This document shows positions 18,309-26,593 of a stretch of DNA of 64,000 nt, piece after piece (the first letter of the stretch is position 1; every line of letters begins with the position of its first letter). The DNA lies in the NCBI RefSeq assembly GCF_021213805.1, contig NZ_JAJQJI010000001.1, positions 379,944 through 443,943 of the forward strand, read 5' to 3'. The notes beneath the pieces are model-generated. The model did not search any database, was not told the origin of the DNA, and saw nothing but the letters and a program-made list of their open reading frames with translations. Position numbers and translations under genes: made by a program. This DNA is from Mycobacterium sp. MYCO198283 (GTDB lineage Bacteria > Actinomycetota > Actinomycetes > Mycobacteriales > Mycobacteriaceae).

Positions 18309-18950
18309 GTGATCGAATTTCGATATCCCCACACCGTGGGGGTGCCACTGGCGCTGGGGTTCCTACTCATCGCAGCGGTGGCATGTGGCGTTGACTCGAC
18401 GCCGCTTGGTCCGCCATCACCGAGCGGTGCCACTGACCTTCGAGGAGCACCGATGATCTCAGCGCCGCCACCCGTCGGGTGGGATCCGAAGGACGTTGTC
18501 CCGACGAGCCAGCAGCAGGCGCAGGACGTCGTGGCCACTTACCTCCGGCGAACGCTGCAAGCACTGCCTGCTGGGACGGTGCTAGATGGCAGCCGGTACG
18601 CCGGGCCGGGCCACAACAGTTCGTGCGACGACGACTGGACTGGGCCGGGCGAGCCCCCCATGCGGTTTCACACCATCGGGGAACTGCAATTCCCGCAAGG
18701 TGTTGATCAGCGAGCCATGATTATCATGGTTGGCGATACTTGGCGAAGCTGGGGATGGTACGTGTTTGAACGAGACGGCTTTCCGAAACCAAACCAATTC
18801 GGGTATGGACCCGACGGATACCGGATCCAGATAGAGTCAGCCGATCCGCCGACTTACCCTCCTACCCTTCAAGCCTCATCACCGTGCTTCGACGGTCGAC
18901 TTGCTAACGGCGGCGTCCCATTCCCAGTCCAGCTGACTGCAGCTCCTTAA
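18309..18950 (+). CDS. Lipoprotein paired with the alpha/beta hydrolase
   Basis: 213 aa. A signal sequence ends in the lipobox AAVAC (Cys near residue 27), then a Pro-rich linker and a globular domain with two cysteines and the conserved block WGWYVFERDGFPKPNQFGY. A paralogue with the same block lies at 19263-19889. I do not recognise a known family. Position directly behind a secreted hydrolase suggests an immunity or chaperone role at the cell surface; this is inference. Base composition is visibly less G+C-rich than the flanking chromosome. Confidence 0.72.
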   Translation: MIEFRYPHTVGVPLALGFLLIAAVACGVDSTPLGPPSPSGATDLRGAPMISAPPPVGWDPKDVVPTSQQQAQDVVATYLRRTLQALPAGTVLDGSRYAGPGHNSSCDDDWTGPGEPPMRFHTIGELQFPQGVDQRAMIIMVGDTWRSWGWYVFERDGFPKPNQFGYGPDGYRIQIESADPPTYPPTLQASSPCFDGRLANGGVPFPVQLTAAP

Positions 18951-19254
18951 GCCGCTTCTGGTGACACCGCATCGGACCGCAGTCTCGACCCGGGCGGCCA
19001 AGTGTTCGCTGCCCGAGCTGACAATGACATCAACCATATTGTCGGCGGCGTACATGGAGTCGCTACAACATCGGACGGTTTCGGAGCGGTCGAACTTCTG
19101 ACCGCGCCGGGTGAAGGGACCGGCCCGGCGGCCCTAAGTCTGCCCTCCATCCATGCACACAGCGAAGTATTGGGACCGCGGAAATCCGGCTCTGGCGAAC
19201 ATGGGCGCCGTTATAGCGGGGCTGCCTCCTCCGCAGATCGTGCCGAACGGATAG
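18951..19254 (+). pseudogene. Broken second copy of the hydrolase C-terminus
   Basis: This segment has no start codon context of its own but translates to a close relative of the last ~100 residues of the upstream hydrolase: LDPGGQVFAARADND matches LDPGGNVYATRAAND, and DGFGAVELLTAPG matches DPFGAVELVAAPG. After IHAHSE the frame shifts by one base. The tail then reads YWDRGNPALANMGAVIAG and ends at TAG 19252-19254, matching YWDEGNPALLNMGAIIAG. It is a remnant of a tandem duplication that carried the hydrolase end together with the following lipoprotein gene. Confidence 0.82.
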
Positions 19255-19262
19255 AAGCGAAC

Positions 19263-19889
19263 GTGCCACCTCCGAACTCGTCTATTCGCACGATCGCGTC
19301 GCTGTGCACGCTCGTCCTGCTGAGTGCCGGCTGCAATGACAAGCCCGAGCTTGGCCCGCCGACCCCGACCGGCGCCTTCGACTCAGGAGGTCCACCGATG
19401 TCATCACCACCGCCCCCGCCGGGATTGAAGCTCTCCGAAGTCGTACCGCAGAGCCATCAGGAAGCTCGGGACACGGTACTGCGCTATCTCAAGCGGACAT
19501 TGGCGGCCCTGCCGGTGGGAACCGTCTTCGACAGCAGTCCGTTCGGGTCATCCGGTCTCACTGCCTGGTGTGAGGACGAACCCTCAGACCCCGACACCGC
19601 GCCCGTCTCGTTCAGCAACCTTGGCAACGTGCGAGTTCCGAACGGAATCGAACCCGAATCGGTGATAGCGCGAGTTGGCGAAGCTTGGCGCGCTTGGGGT
19701 TGGTACGTCTTTGAGCGCGACGGCTTCCGCAAACCCAACATGTTCGGCTACGCATCCGACGGATACCGGTTGCAGATCGAAATGCCAAACCCACCGACCT
19801 ACCCGCCGACGTCGATCGCCATTTCACCGTGCTTTGTCGGCAACTTGGACTTCGATGGGACGTTTCCGAACCCCATTGCGGCTCATTGA
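19263..19889 (+). CDS. Second lipoprotein, paralogue of 18309-18950
   Basis: 208 aa. GTG 19263 lies 8 bases after the hydrolase remnant. The signal sequence ends in lipobox LSAGC, and the mature domain repeats the landmarks of the first copy (GPPTPTGAFDSGGPPMS, WGWYVFERDGFRKPN, PPTYPPTS, late cysteine SPCF). The two copies have clearly diverged, so this is an old duplication kept open, as seen for orphan immunity genes. The ribosome site is weak (GGATAGAAG). Confidence 0.7.
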   Translation: MPPPNSSIRTIASLCTLVLLSAGCNDKPELGPPTPTGAFDSGGPPMSSPPPPPGLKLSEVVPQSHQEARDTVLRYLKRTLAALPVGTVFDSSPFGSSGLTAWCEDEPSDPDTAPVSFSNLGNVRVPNGIEPESVIARVGEAWRAWGWYVFERDGFRKPNMFGYASDGYRLQIEMPNPPTYPPTSIAISPCFVGNLDFDGTFPNPIAAH

Positions 19890-19927
19890 GAAGTTCGACG
19901 GGCACTGAACATCCCAACTGAGGGCCA

Positions 19928-19960
19928 CCGACGCTCCCCGCGATCGCGGGGTAGCGTCGG
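19928..19960. terminator. Very stable GC hairpin, possible terminator
   Basis: CCGACGCT then CCCCGCGATCGCGGGG then AGCGTCGG fold into a 16-bp stem with a single bulged T (19952). It lies 38 bases after the second lipoprotein gene. There is no strong T-run, as is usual for mycobacterial intrinsic terminators. Confidence 0.55.
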
Positions 19961-20461
19961 GGCGGACTCTTCGTGATCGACGAGATCGGCTGAAAGAACC
20001 GCTTCTCGGACCAGACAAAACTGACTTTCTTCGAAAATCTGAGCAGAAACGATTTCGTACGTATGCCAGACACCAGCAAATTGGCTCTTCGGAATTCAGA
20101 GTGCATTGGCAATCGAGTGCAGGGCGCCGCTGTGCAGCAGGGAGCGCAGTCGGTAATGGGTGAGGTTGTGGAATCCGAGGGCGTTGCGGCGCAGGGCTTC
20201 GAGGCGGCCGTTGATGGCTTCGGTGGGCCCGTTGGAGGTTTGGTGGTCGAAGAACGCCAGGATGTCGGCGCGGCGGCGGTGCAGGGTACGTCCGAGCTGG
20301 GCCAGTTCAGCGAGGATCGCGGGCACGCTGCGGCGCAGAGAGTCGACGATCGCGGCCATCATCGTCTTTCCTCGGCGTCGGTCAGGGTGGCCATAGGCGG
20401 CGATGATGCGCTGGTAGACACTCCAGGTCGGTCAAGTCCAGTGACGTGGTGTATGGCGTCG

Positions 20462-21774
20462 TCGTGTGATTCTTCGAGTTGATGGTTCAGGCGGTCAGTG
20501 CCGCTGGTGTGGCCTCCTGTTCAGTCAGGTCGTCGTTGGTGGTGCGTGATTTGCTGAGGACTTCGAGTCCGAGGTAGCGCCGGGATTCGGCCCATTCGTC
20601 GTGTTGTTCGGCCAGCACGGCGCCGACGAGGCGGATCAGCGCGTTGCGGTCGGGGAATATGCCGACGACGTCGGTGCGTCGGCGGATCTCTTTGTTGAGC
20701 CGCTCCTGGGGGTTGTTCGACCAGATCTGGCGCCAGATTTGTTTGGGGAAGACGGTGAACGCCAGCAGATCGGCGCGGGCGGCGTCGAGGTGTTCAGCCA
20801 CTTTGGGAAGTTTCTCGGCGAGAGCGTCGATTATCCGGTCATGCTGTGCTGCAACAGAATCGGCGTCCGGTTGGTCATAGACCGAGTGCAGCAGCGTGCG
20901 TACCCACGGCCACGATGACTTCGGCGTCACCGACATCAGGTTGGTCGCGTAATGAGTTCGACACCGCTGCCAGGCCGCTCCGGGCAAGGTAGCCCCAATC
21001 GCGGACAGCAGCCCGGCGTGGGCGTCGGAGGTGACTAGCTTGACACCGGACAGCCCTCGAGCGGTCAGCGACCACAGGAAGGTCAGCCAGCCCGCGCCGT
21101 CTTCGGCGGTGGTGACGTCGACGCCGAGGATCTCGCGGTAGCCCTCGGCGTTGACGGCGACGGCGATCAGGGCGTGTACGTTGACCACCCGGCCGGCCTC
21201 GCGGACCTTGAGGACCAGCGCGTCGGCCGCCATGAACGTGTACGGGCCGGCATCGAGGGTCGGGTGCGGAACGCCTCGACGGCGGTGTCGAGTTCCTTGG
21301 CCATCACCGACACCTGCGACTTCGACAAGCTGGTGATCCCCAAGGTCTCGACGAGGCGGTCCATCCGCCGGGTTGACACGCCGAGCAGATAGCAGGTGGC
21401 CACTACCGTGGTCAGAGCCCGCTCGGCGCGTTTGCGCCGTTCCAGCAGCCAGTCCGGAAAGTACGAGCCGTGCCGCAGCTTGGGGATCGCCAGATCCAAC
21501 GTGCCTGCGCGCGTCGAATTGGCGACTGCAGTACCCGTTGCGCTGATTCCTCCGTTCACTACTGCGCTGGCCGTATCCGGCGCCACACCGGGCGTCGGCC
21601 TCAGCACCCATCAAGGTGTGGATAAACGCGGCCAGCAGCTCGCGCAGCACGTCGGGATGAGTGGTGGTGAGTCGTTCGGCCAGCACAGCGGGCAGGTCGA
21701 TATCGTGGGCAGTGGTCATCGCGTCGATTCCTTTGCTCGAAAAACTTTGGTAGGTCTCTCGAAGAATCACGCGA
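20462..21774 (-). mobile_element. IS1081-like element (IS256 family)
   Basis: 1313 bp bounded by 17-base inverted repeats TCGTGTGATTCTTCGAG (20462-20478) and the complement of TCGCGTGATTCTTCGAG (21758-21774), one mismatch. Size and end sequence fit the IS1081 group of mycobacteria. It holds one transposase gene. No target duplication is seen directly at these inner ends. Confidence 0.72.
20487..21719 (-). pseudogene. IS256-family (IS1081-like) transposase with compensating frameshifts
   Basis: The ends are normal: MTTAHDIDLPAVLAERL from ATG 21719 with an AAAGGA site, and a complete catalytic part with DALVLKV, VTSDAHAGL and the late Glu in NNPQERLNKEIRRR. Between about 21515 and 21255 the frame is shifted. 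The proper sequence (AGTLDLAIPKLRHGSYFPDW ... DTAVEAFRTRP) lies in another frame. A 2-base and a 1-base loss together restore the frame, so roughly 85 residues of the N-terminal DNA-binding region are scrambled. Probably inactive although it still reads as one open frame. Confidence 0.85.
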
Positions 21775-22996
21775 TGACCCTCAATCACTCGGCTACGACA
21801 CGCCGGTACCGATCTTCAGCCCCGACTCGTACACCACTCTGCTGGACGCAACCCTCCAGGTCACTTGGACGGCGAGATGATTGTCGTCGGCGAACACCGC
21901 CTCCAATCGTGCCCGTTGGCGGCTGGTCAGCAGCGGTAGCCGGGTGCGCAGGGTACGGAGAACCCCGTAGAGCGGGTCTCCGGTGCGGCCGCGGTGCCCG
22001 CAGGTCAGCTGCTGGATCCGTTGGCGGCACAGGTCTAACTTCAGGCCCGCCAGCGCGACGACGTGGAACGGATCCATGACTGCGGTGGCGTCGGGCAGTT
22101 CCTCGGTGGCGGCGGCGGTCTTGTAGCCGCCGAAGCCGTCCATGGCGATGACCTCGACCTGATCGCGAAACCTTGTCGGCTGGTCGGCCGGCCAGGTCTG
22201 CAGTGCCGCTGCGGAGCGCCCTTCGACAAGGTTGAGCAGCCGTGCTGGGCCGGTGCCGTCGCGGACCGGGAGGAGGTCGATGATCAGCGTGACGAACCCG
22301 GCGCTGCCGCGTCGACGTGGAGCCCAGCGGTGCTCATCGACCCCGATGACCCGCACACTGTCAAGCCGATCGTGTCCGGCTGCAGCGATCAGGGCCGCAA
22401 CGGTGCGCATGGCGATCGAGCTGACGGTATGCCACGACACCCCGAGTTCGCCCGCAACCGCCGACATGGGTCGTGCGGTCGATCATCAACCGCCGCAACA
22501 CATAACGGGCACACCGCCGCGTCATCGAGGAGCGTGGGGCAGCCAATTTCCCGAGGTCCTGGTTGAACACCGCCCGCCCGCACCGGGGTGTGAGGCAACG
22601 GTAGCGCGGGACTGCGACCCTGAGCACCAGCGGATAGCCGGCCACCGGCAGATCGGTCAACGGCCGCTCGACCGTGTCGCGGTAGCGGCCGTCGTGGCCG
22701 CACTCCGGGCAGCGGGGGTCACCGACCACCGGTGTGCAAGAGTCGTGGTCTGCTTTTCGTCGACCGCGGCGTCGGTAATCGTCACCCCCAACTCGATGGT
22801 GCGCATGATCGTGTCGGCAACAACGGACGGCGGGCAGGCAGTAGCCTCAGGCACGGGTTCCCTCGGTGTGGTGGTTGTGGCAGGTGTAGGAACCCGCATC
22901 CTCACCCACGGAGGGCCCACCTCAGCTCACCGACACGACACCATTCCCGGCAACCCGCCAACCACCAACGCACTCTCGATCACGAAGAGCCTTAGT

Positions 22997-23020
22997 GGCT
23001 CTTCGTAATTCAGAGTGCGT
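22997..23020. repeat. Fragment of a second ISL3 terminus
   Basis: The sequence from 22997 repeats the left end of the ISL3 element at 20083 (GGCTCTTCG-AATTCAGAGTGC) in the same orientation, 5 bases after the right end of that element. It is cut off at 23020 by the IS3-family element. This is what a tandem ISL3 array or an end-to-end junction leaves behind. Confidence 0.75.
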
Positions 23021-23042
23021 TGAAGTACCCCGGGTTCTGTTC

Positions 23043-23968
23043 CTAGTTGGTTGTGAGGGCCGGGGTTGGCTGGCTCACGGGGTGTGAGGTGCCGGTGAGG
23101 GCGGCCTCGTGTTCGGCTGGGGTGCGGTAGCCGAGGGATTGGTGCAGGCGTTCCTCGTTGTACCAGGCGACCCATGCGGCGGTGGCCAGCTCGACGTCGT
23201 CGACGCTGCGCCAGGGTTTGCCGCGGTTGATCAACTCGGTCTTGTAGGCAGCGTTGACCGCCTCGGCGAGGGCGTTGTCATAGTTATCGCCGCGTGACCC
23301 GACCGAGGGCGCGATCCCGAGCTCGGCGAGCCGCTCGGTATAGGCCAGCGATAGGTACTGGGACCCGCGGTCGGAGTGATGGATCAACCCACATAGATCT
23401 GAGTTCGCTCGCCACACAGCATGATTGAACGCTTGCAGCGGTAGATCCTCGGTGCGCATCGTCGCCGAGACGGCCCACCCGACGATGGCCTTGGTGCACG
23501 CGTCGGTGACGAACGCGGTGTAGCAGAACCCCTGCCAGGTCCGCACAAAGGTGATGTCGGCAACCCAGAGCCGGTTCGGCGCCGGCGCGCTGAACTGCCG
23601 GTCGACCAGATCCGCAGGCCGGCCATCAGCTGGGTCGGTGATGGTGGTGAACACCGGCTTGCCCCGCTGAACCCCCGCAGGCCGGCCGTGCGCATCAGCC
23701 GGCGGATCTGCTCGCGGCCGATCGACCAGCCCCGCCGTGTCATGGCGTGATGCATCGTCTTGACGCCATAGACCGAGAAATTCTCCTCGTGGACGATCCT
23801 GAGCTCGGCGATGAGCAGGTCATCGCTGATCGCCCGGTCTGATGGCGGGCGGGTCTTCGCGGCCCGGTAGCCCCGGGAGGTGAGGAAACCGGTGATTGCT
23901 GCCCGCAGCACACGGCAGAGGAGCTCGACCCCGAACTGATCGCGATAGGTGTCGATGAACGCGATCAT
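23043..23968 (-). pseudogene. IS3-family transposase OrfB (DDE integrase), frameshifted
   Basis: The DDE core is recognisable: RLWVADITFVRTWQGF (first Asp), LIHHSDRGSQYLS (second Asp) and DNALAEAVNAAYKTEL (Glu). The N-terminal HTH_21-like part (YGVKTMHHAMTRRGWSIGRE) is in a different frame. The break is at a run of five C (23672-23676). One more base there would restore LRGVQRGKPVF. ATG 23968 overlaps the OrfA stop (ATGA). Either a real mutation or a homopolymer sequencing error. Confidence 0.85.
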
Positions 23969-24282
23969 TTCGTCGCGGGGCGGTCGAGCTCCGCTGCACA
24001 AAACGCCGACGCAGACTTCAAGATCTCGTTGGCCCTGCGCAATTCGGCGACCTCACGCTTGAGCTTGCGGATCTCGGCGTGCTCCGAGCTGGTGACACCG
24101 GCACGCTCACCGGCGTCAACCTGCGCTTTGCGCCGCCACCGGCGCACCGACTCCTCAGCGATCCCGAGTTTGCTGGCAACAGACTTGATCGCCTCGAACT
24201 CAGATACTTCCGAGGCTTCCATCGTGGTGTTCAGCAACCGCAGCGCACGGTCACGGAACTCCGGCGAATACTGACGGGGCAT
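23965..24282 (-). CDS. IS3-family transposase OrfA
   Basis: 105 aa. The N-terminal helix-turn-helix (MPRQYSPEFRDRALRLL, then AIKSVASKLGIAEESVRRW) is followed by a C-terminal coiled coil (HAEIRKLKREVAELRRANEI) used for multimerisation, the normal layout for IS3 OrfA. It is complete. Its stop overlaps the OrfB start by 4 bases. Confidence 0.9.
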   Translation of the reverse strand: MPRQYSPEFRDRALRLLNTTMEASEVSEFEAIKSVASKLGIAEESVRRWRRKAQVDAGERAGVTSSEHAEIRKLKREVAELRRANEILKSASAFCAAELDRPATK

Positions 24283-24433
24283 GCTCCTGATCCTCCTATA
24301 CGGATCGGAACAAAACCTGGGGTCCTTCACCTCAAGAAGAAGTCCAAAGTGACCCAAGTCAGGCTCGCACACCACGCGCAATATCCGAGTGGACGCCGCA
24401 ACAACAGGATCCGGGCGCGTAGGTTCCTGTGCC

Positions 24434-25504
24434 ATGCGCGTGGGCATCGTCGGGGCCGGTTTCGCGGGGCTGGCGGCCGGCATCGCATTTCGGCAGTGCG
24501 GCCACGAGGTGACGGTGTTCGAAAAGGCGGCCGTGGCGTCGGTCGCCGGCGGGGCGATCTCGCTCGCGCCCAACGCGCTGACGTGCCTGTCGGTGCTCGG
24601 CGTCCGGAACCGCATCGACACGAGCCCGTGGTCGCAGACGCCGGCCACCGTGCGCAGCTCTGACGGCCGAGTTCTCGTGCGCAGCACGCTCGCGGGCCTG
24701 ACCGGCGGCGGTGAGTACGCCACCGTGCCGCGCGCGCAGCTCATCGGCTGGCTCGCCGCGGAGCTGCCCACCGACCGCATCCGCTACGGCTGCACGGTCA
24801 CCGATGTGGAAGCCGACGGCACCATCCATACCGGCGCCACGTCAGAACATTTCGACCTCGTCGTCGGCGCAGACGGCGCACGCGGGATCGTCCGCCGAAA
24901 GCTGTGGCCCGGGGCGCCGCCCCTGCGGTCGACCGGCATCGCCGGCTGGGCGTGGGTCAGTGACCGCCAACTCCCCGAAGGCTTCGGCACCATCTGGGGC
25001 CGCAGCACGGAGTTCGGCGTACTGCCGCTGCTCGACGGCCGCACCTACGTCTATGGCGGAACATCCATCCCTGCAGCGGATTTGGCGTCGTTCCGGAAAT
25101 GGCCGGATCCGCTGCCCGCGCTGATCGACGACGCTCGCCCGGAAACCACCATCACGCCCGAGATCTTCGAGGCCCGCCCGTCGCGTCGCCTGGCGAGAGG
25201 CCGAGTGGTGCTGATCGGCGATGCCGCGCACACCATGCGGCCAACATTCGGCCAGGGCGCAGCGCTGGCCATGGAGGACGCCATCACGCTCGCGCGCGGC
25301 AGCGTATCCGCGCTGTCCCGGCGCCGACCGAGAGTGCTCGCGCTCTACGGCGCCAGCAAGGCCGGGTCCTACTTCGCGACACCCAGGATCGCGGCGCTGG
25401 AGGTGGTGCGTAACGCGGCACTGCGGCTGGTACCCGACCCGCTGTTCGGCGTCATGGCGGGTTCCGTCAGCCGCTGGACGCCCCCTGCATCCGCTTCCGG
25501 GTGA
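24434..25504 (+). CDS. FAD-dependent monooxygenase (group A hydroxylase)
   Basis: 356 aa. It has an N-terminal FAD-binding Rossmann motif VGIVGAGFAGLAAG, the mid-protein DG motif (VVGADGARGIVR) and the GD motif GDAAHTMRPTFGQGA near residue 265. This is the PHBH-type fold that hydroxylates aromatic or related compounds with NAD(P)H and oxygen. The start is ATG 24434. It is the first chromosomal gene after the insertion sequences and stands alone. Substrate unknown. Confidence 0.88.
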   Translation: MRVGIVGAGFAGLAAGIAFRQCGHEVTVFEKAAVASVAGGAISLAPNALTCLSVLGVRNRIDTSPWSQTPATVRSSDGRVLVRSTLAGLTGGGEYATVPRAQLIGWLAAELPTDRIRYGCTVTDVEADGTIHTGATSEHFDLVVGADGARGIVRRKLWPGAPPLRSTGIAGWAWVSDRQLPEGFGTIWGRSTEFGVLPLLDGRTYVYGGTSIPAADLASFRKWPDPLPALIDDARPETTITPEIFEARPSRRLARGRVVLIGDAAHTMRPTFGQGAALAMEDAITLARGSVSALSRRRPRVLALYGASKAGSYFATPRIAALEVVRNAALRLVPDPLFGVMAGSVSRWTPPASASG

Positions 25505-25523
25505 CTCTCCGTCGCCACCGCGC

Positions 25524-26579
25524 CTACGGGTTCCTGGCCGGATCGACGCCGCAGAAGATCAGCGAGTCGACGACCAGCAGTTCGACGACGGCAATCGCGA
25601 CCGAGAGCGCGTCGTCACGGGCCGGCCCGCCGCCCGCTGCGCTGCGGAGCCGCGCAATCGCCTCGGTCAGGGCGTGCGCCGCGCGGGAGCGGACCGTCGC
25701 TGCACCGGGATCGTCGGCGAGCAGCCGGAAGGCGTCGGCGACGGCGGAGACGGCCGAGGCGAGGAGTTCGCGGTACCGGTCGCCGACGGCCAGGCACACG
25801 CGGGTGACGGTGAGGCAGTCGGGTCCGAGGTACTGCAGCTGCGTCGCGACCTCGGACTCCTGCACCGTGAGGGTCCGCTGGTGCCGCCACAGCAGCGTGC
25901 GGCGGGACACGTTCACACCGGCGGTCTGGGCGAAGCCGACATCTTCGAGTTCGCGGCGGATCTCCCGCAGCGTGTGCAGCGCCCGGCCCTCCGCACCGGC
26001 CTCGCCGCGCATGGCCGCCACAGCGTCGTCGAGGCCGCGCGCCATCTCCCGTAGCGCGGCGGCCTCCGCATCGCGCAGCAACCGCAGTGGGTGCGGCGGG
26101 AACAGCACCTGGCTGAACGTCAACGAGACCGCCACCCCGATCAGGGCGTCGAACAGCCGCGAGAAGCCGCCGGCACCGCCATAGGGGATGACGACGGTCA
26201 GGACCGCGCTCGCCGCGCTCTGTGCGAGCGTGACGCGCGTGCCCCCGACCGCCGCCGCGCACACCATCGCCGCGAATACCGCGAGCGGCAGCGCGACCGC
26301 CTGGTCACCGATCAGCCGATTGGCCTCGACGCCCACCAGGATGCCGACGGTGACGCCGGTGAGCAGCTGCAACGCCTGCTCACCCCGGTTGCCGAACCGG
26401 GCGTTGAGGGCCACCACGGCGGCGATCGGCGCGAAGAACGGAATGTGACCGGTCGCGAACGCGCTCGCGATCAGCCAGGCGAGCACGGCCGCCAGGCTCT
26501 GCTGCAGGATCGGCCACGCGCTACCTCGCACCCGGCGAGCGGCCCGCGACGCGAGCGCCGCCGCCCGATCGCGCAGCAC
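25524..26579 (-). CDS. FUSC/aromatic-acid-exporter-like membrane protein
   Basis: 351 aa. The N-terminal half has about six hydrophobic segments (LAAVLAWLIASAFATGHIPF, LPLAVFAAMVCAAAVGG and others) as in FUSC/ArAE permeases. The C-terminal half is a soluble helical domain (REIRRELEDVGF, VAVGDRYRELLASAVSAVAD). A role in efflux or envelope function is likely from the family, not from direct evidence. GTG 26579 follows the stop of the upstream gene by 14 bases. Confidence 0.83.
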   Translation of the reverse strand: MLRDRAAALASRAARRVRGSAWPILQQSLAAVLAWLIASAFATGHIPFFAPIAAVVALNARFGNRGEQALQLLTGVTVGILVGVEANRLIGDQAVALPLAVFAAMVCAAAVGGTRVTLAQSAASAVLTVVIPYGGAGGFSRLFDALIGVAVSLTFSQVLFPPHPLRLLRDAEAAALREMARGLDDAVAAMRGEAGAEGRALHTLREIRRELEDVGFAQTAGVNVSRRTLLWRHQRTLTVQESEVATQLQYLGPDCLTVTRVCLAVGDRYRELLASAVSAVADAFRLLADDPGAATVRSRAAHALTEAIARLRSAAGGGPARDDALSVAIAVVELLVVDSLIFCGVDPARNP

Positions 26580-26593
26580 GTGCGGCTCGCTCG

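Larger units (their letters stand above)
20430..21853. mobile_element. IS256-type insertion inside the ISL3 transposase
   Basis: A 1424-bp segment bounded by the 9-base direct repeat CTCCAGGTC (20421-20429 and 21854-21862). Its ends are imperfect inverted repeats of 24 bases (20430-20453 and 21830-21853; 16 of 24 match, sharing GTCCAG and GTGGTGTA). Eight- to nine-base duplications are typical of IS256-family transposition. It contains a complete-looking IS1081-like unit with its own inner repeats, so the outer arms (32 and 78 bases) may be left from another IS256-family element. Confidence 0.75.
20096..22806 (-). pseudogene. ISL3-family transposase, split and frameshifted
   Basis: Pieces in order on the minus strand: N-terminus MRTIELGVTITDAAVDEK from 22806, a frameshift near 22730, a zinc-finger part (DPRCPECGHDGRY), a frameshift near 22465, then a catalytic part (VRVIGVDEHRW, VEVIAMDGFGGYK, VMDPFHVV). 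After the insertion the C-terminus resumes (SVYQRIIAAYGHPDRRRGK ... TSNGPTEAINGRLEALRRNA, ending at 20096). Removing the insertion and one copy of its 9-base repeat restores the frame exactly across VTWSVYQRI. Confidence 0.9.
20083..22991 (-). mobile_element. ISL3-family insertion sequence, interrupted
   Basis: Both ends carry related terminal repeats beginning GGCTCTTCG and continuing to GAGTGC-TTGG (left at 20083, right reading inwards from 22991). The single transposase gene runs leftwards. It is split by a 1.4-kb IS256-type insertion at 20430-21853 and has two further frameshifts, so the element is dead on its own. The left flank gives no matching target duplication, because the right end abuts another ISL3 terminus. 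Confidence 0.85.
23021..24329 (-). mobile_element. IS3-family insertion sequence
   Basis: 1309 bp with 23-base imperfect inverted repeats (left starts TGAAGTACCCCGGG, right reading inwards TGAAGGACCCCAGG, both ending TGTTCC), giving the TG...CA ends expected of IS3 elements. It carries the orfA and orfB pair, read leftwards. The flanking triplets do not match, so no target duplication is visible. It truncates the ISL3 end fragment on its left. Confidence 0.85.

Noticed and set aside
20466..21770. Inner inverted repeats as the outer limits of the insertion into ISL3
   Set aside because: Cutting at these points does not restore the ISL3 frame and shows no flanking repeat. The outer limits with the 9-base repeat do both, so the inner unit is treated as nested.
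24330..24433. Search for a repeat of the tRNA-Arg 3' end as an integration scar
   Set aside because: No match to the T-arm or acceptor end of the tRNA was found here or in 19890-20082, so no attachment site is claimed.
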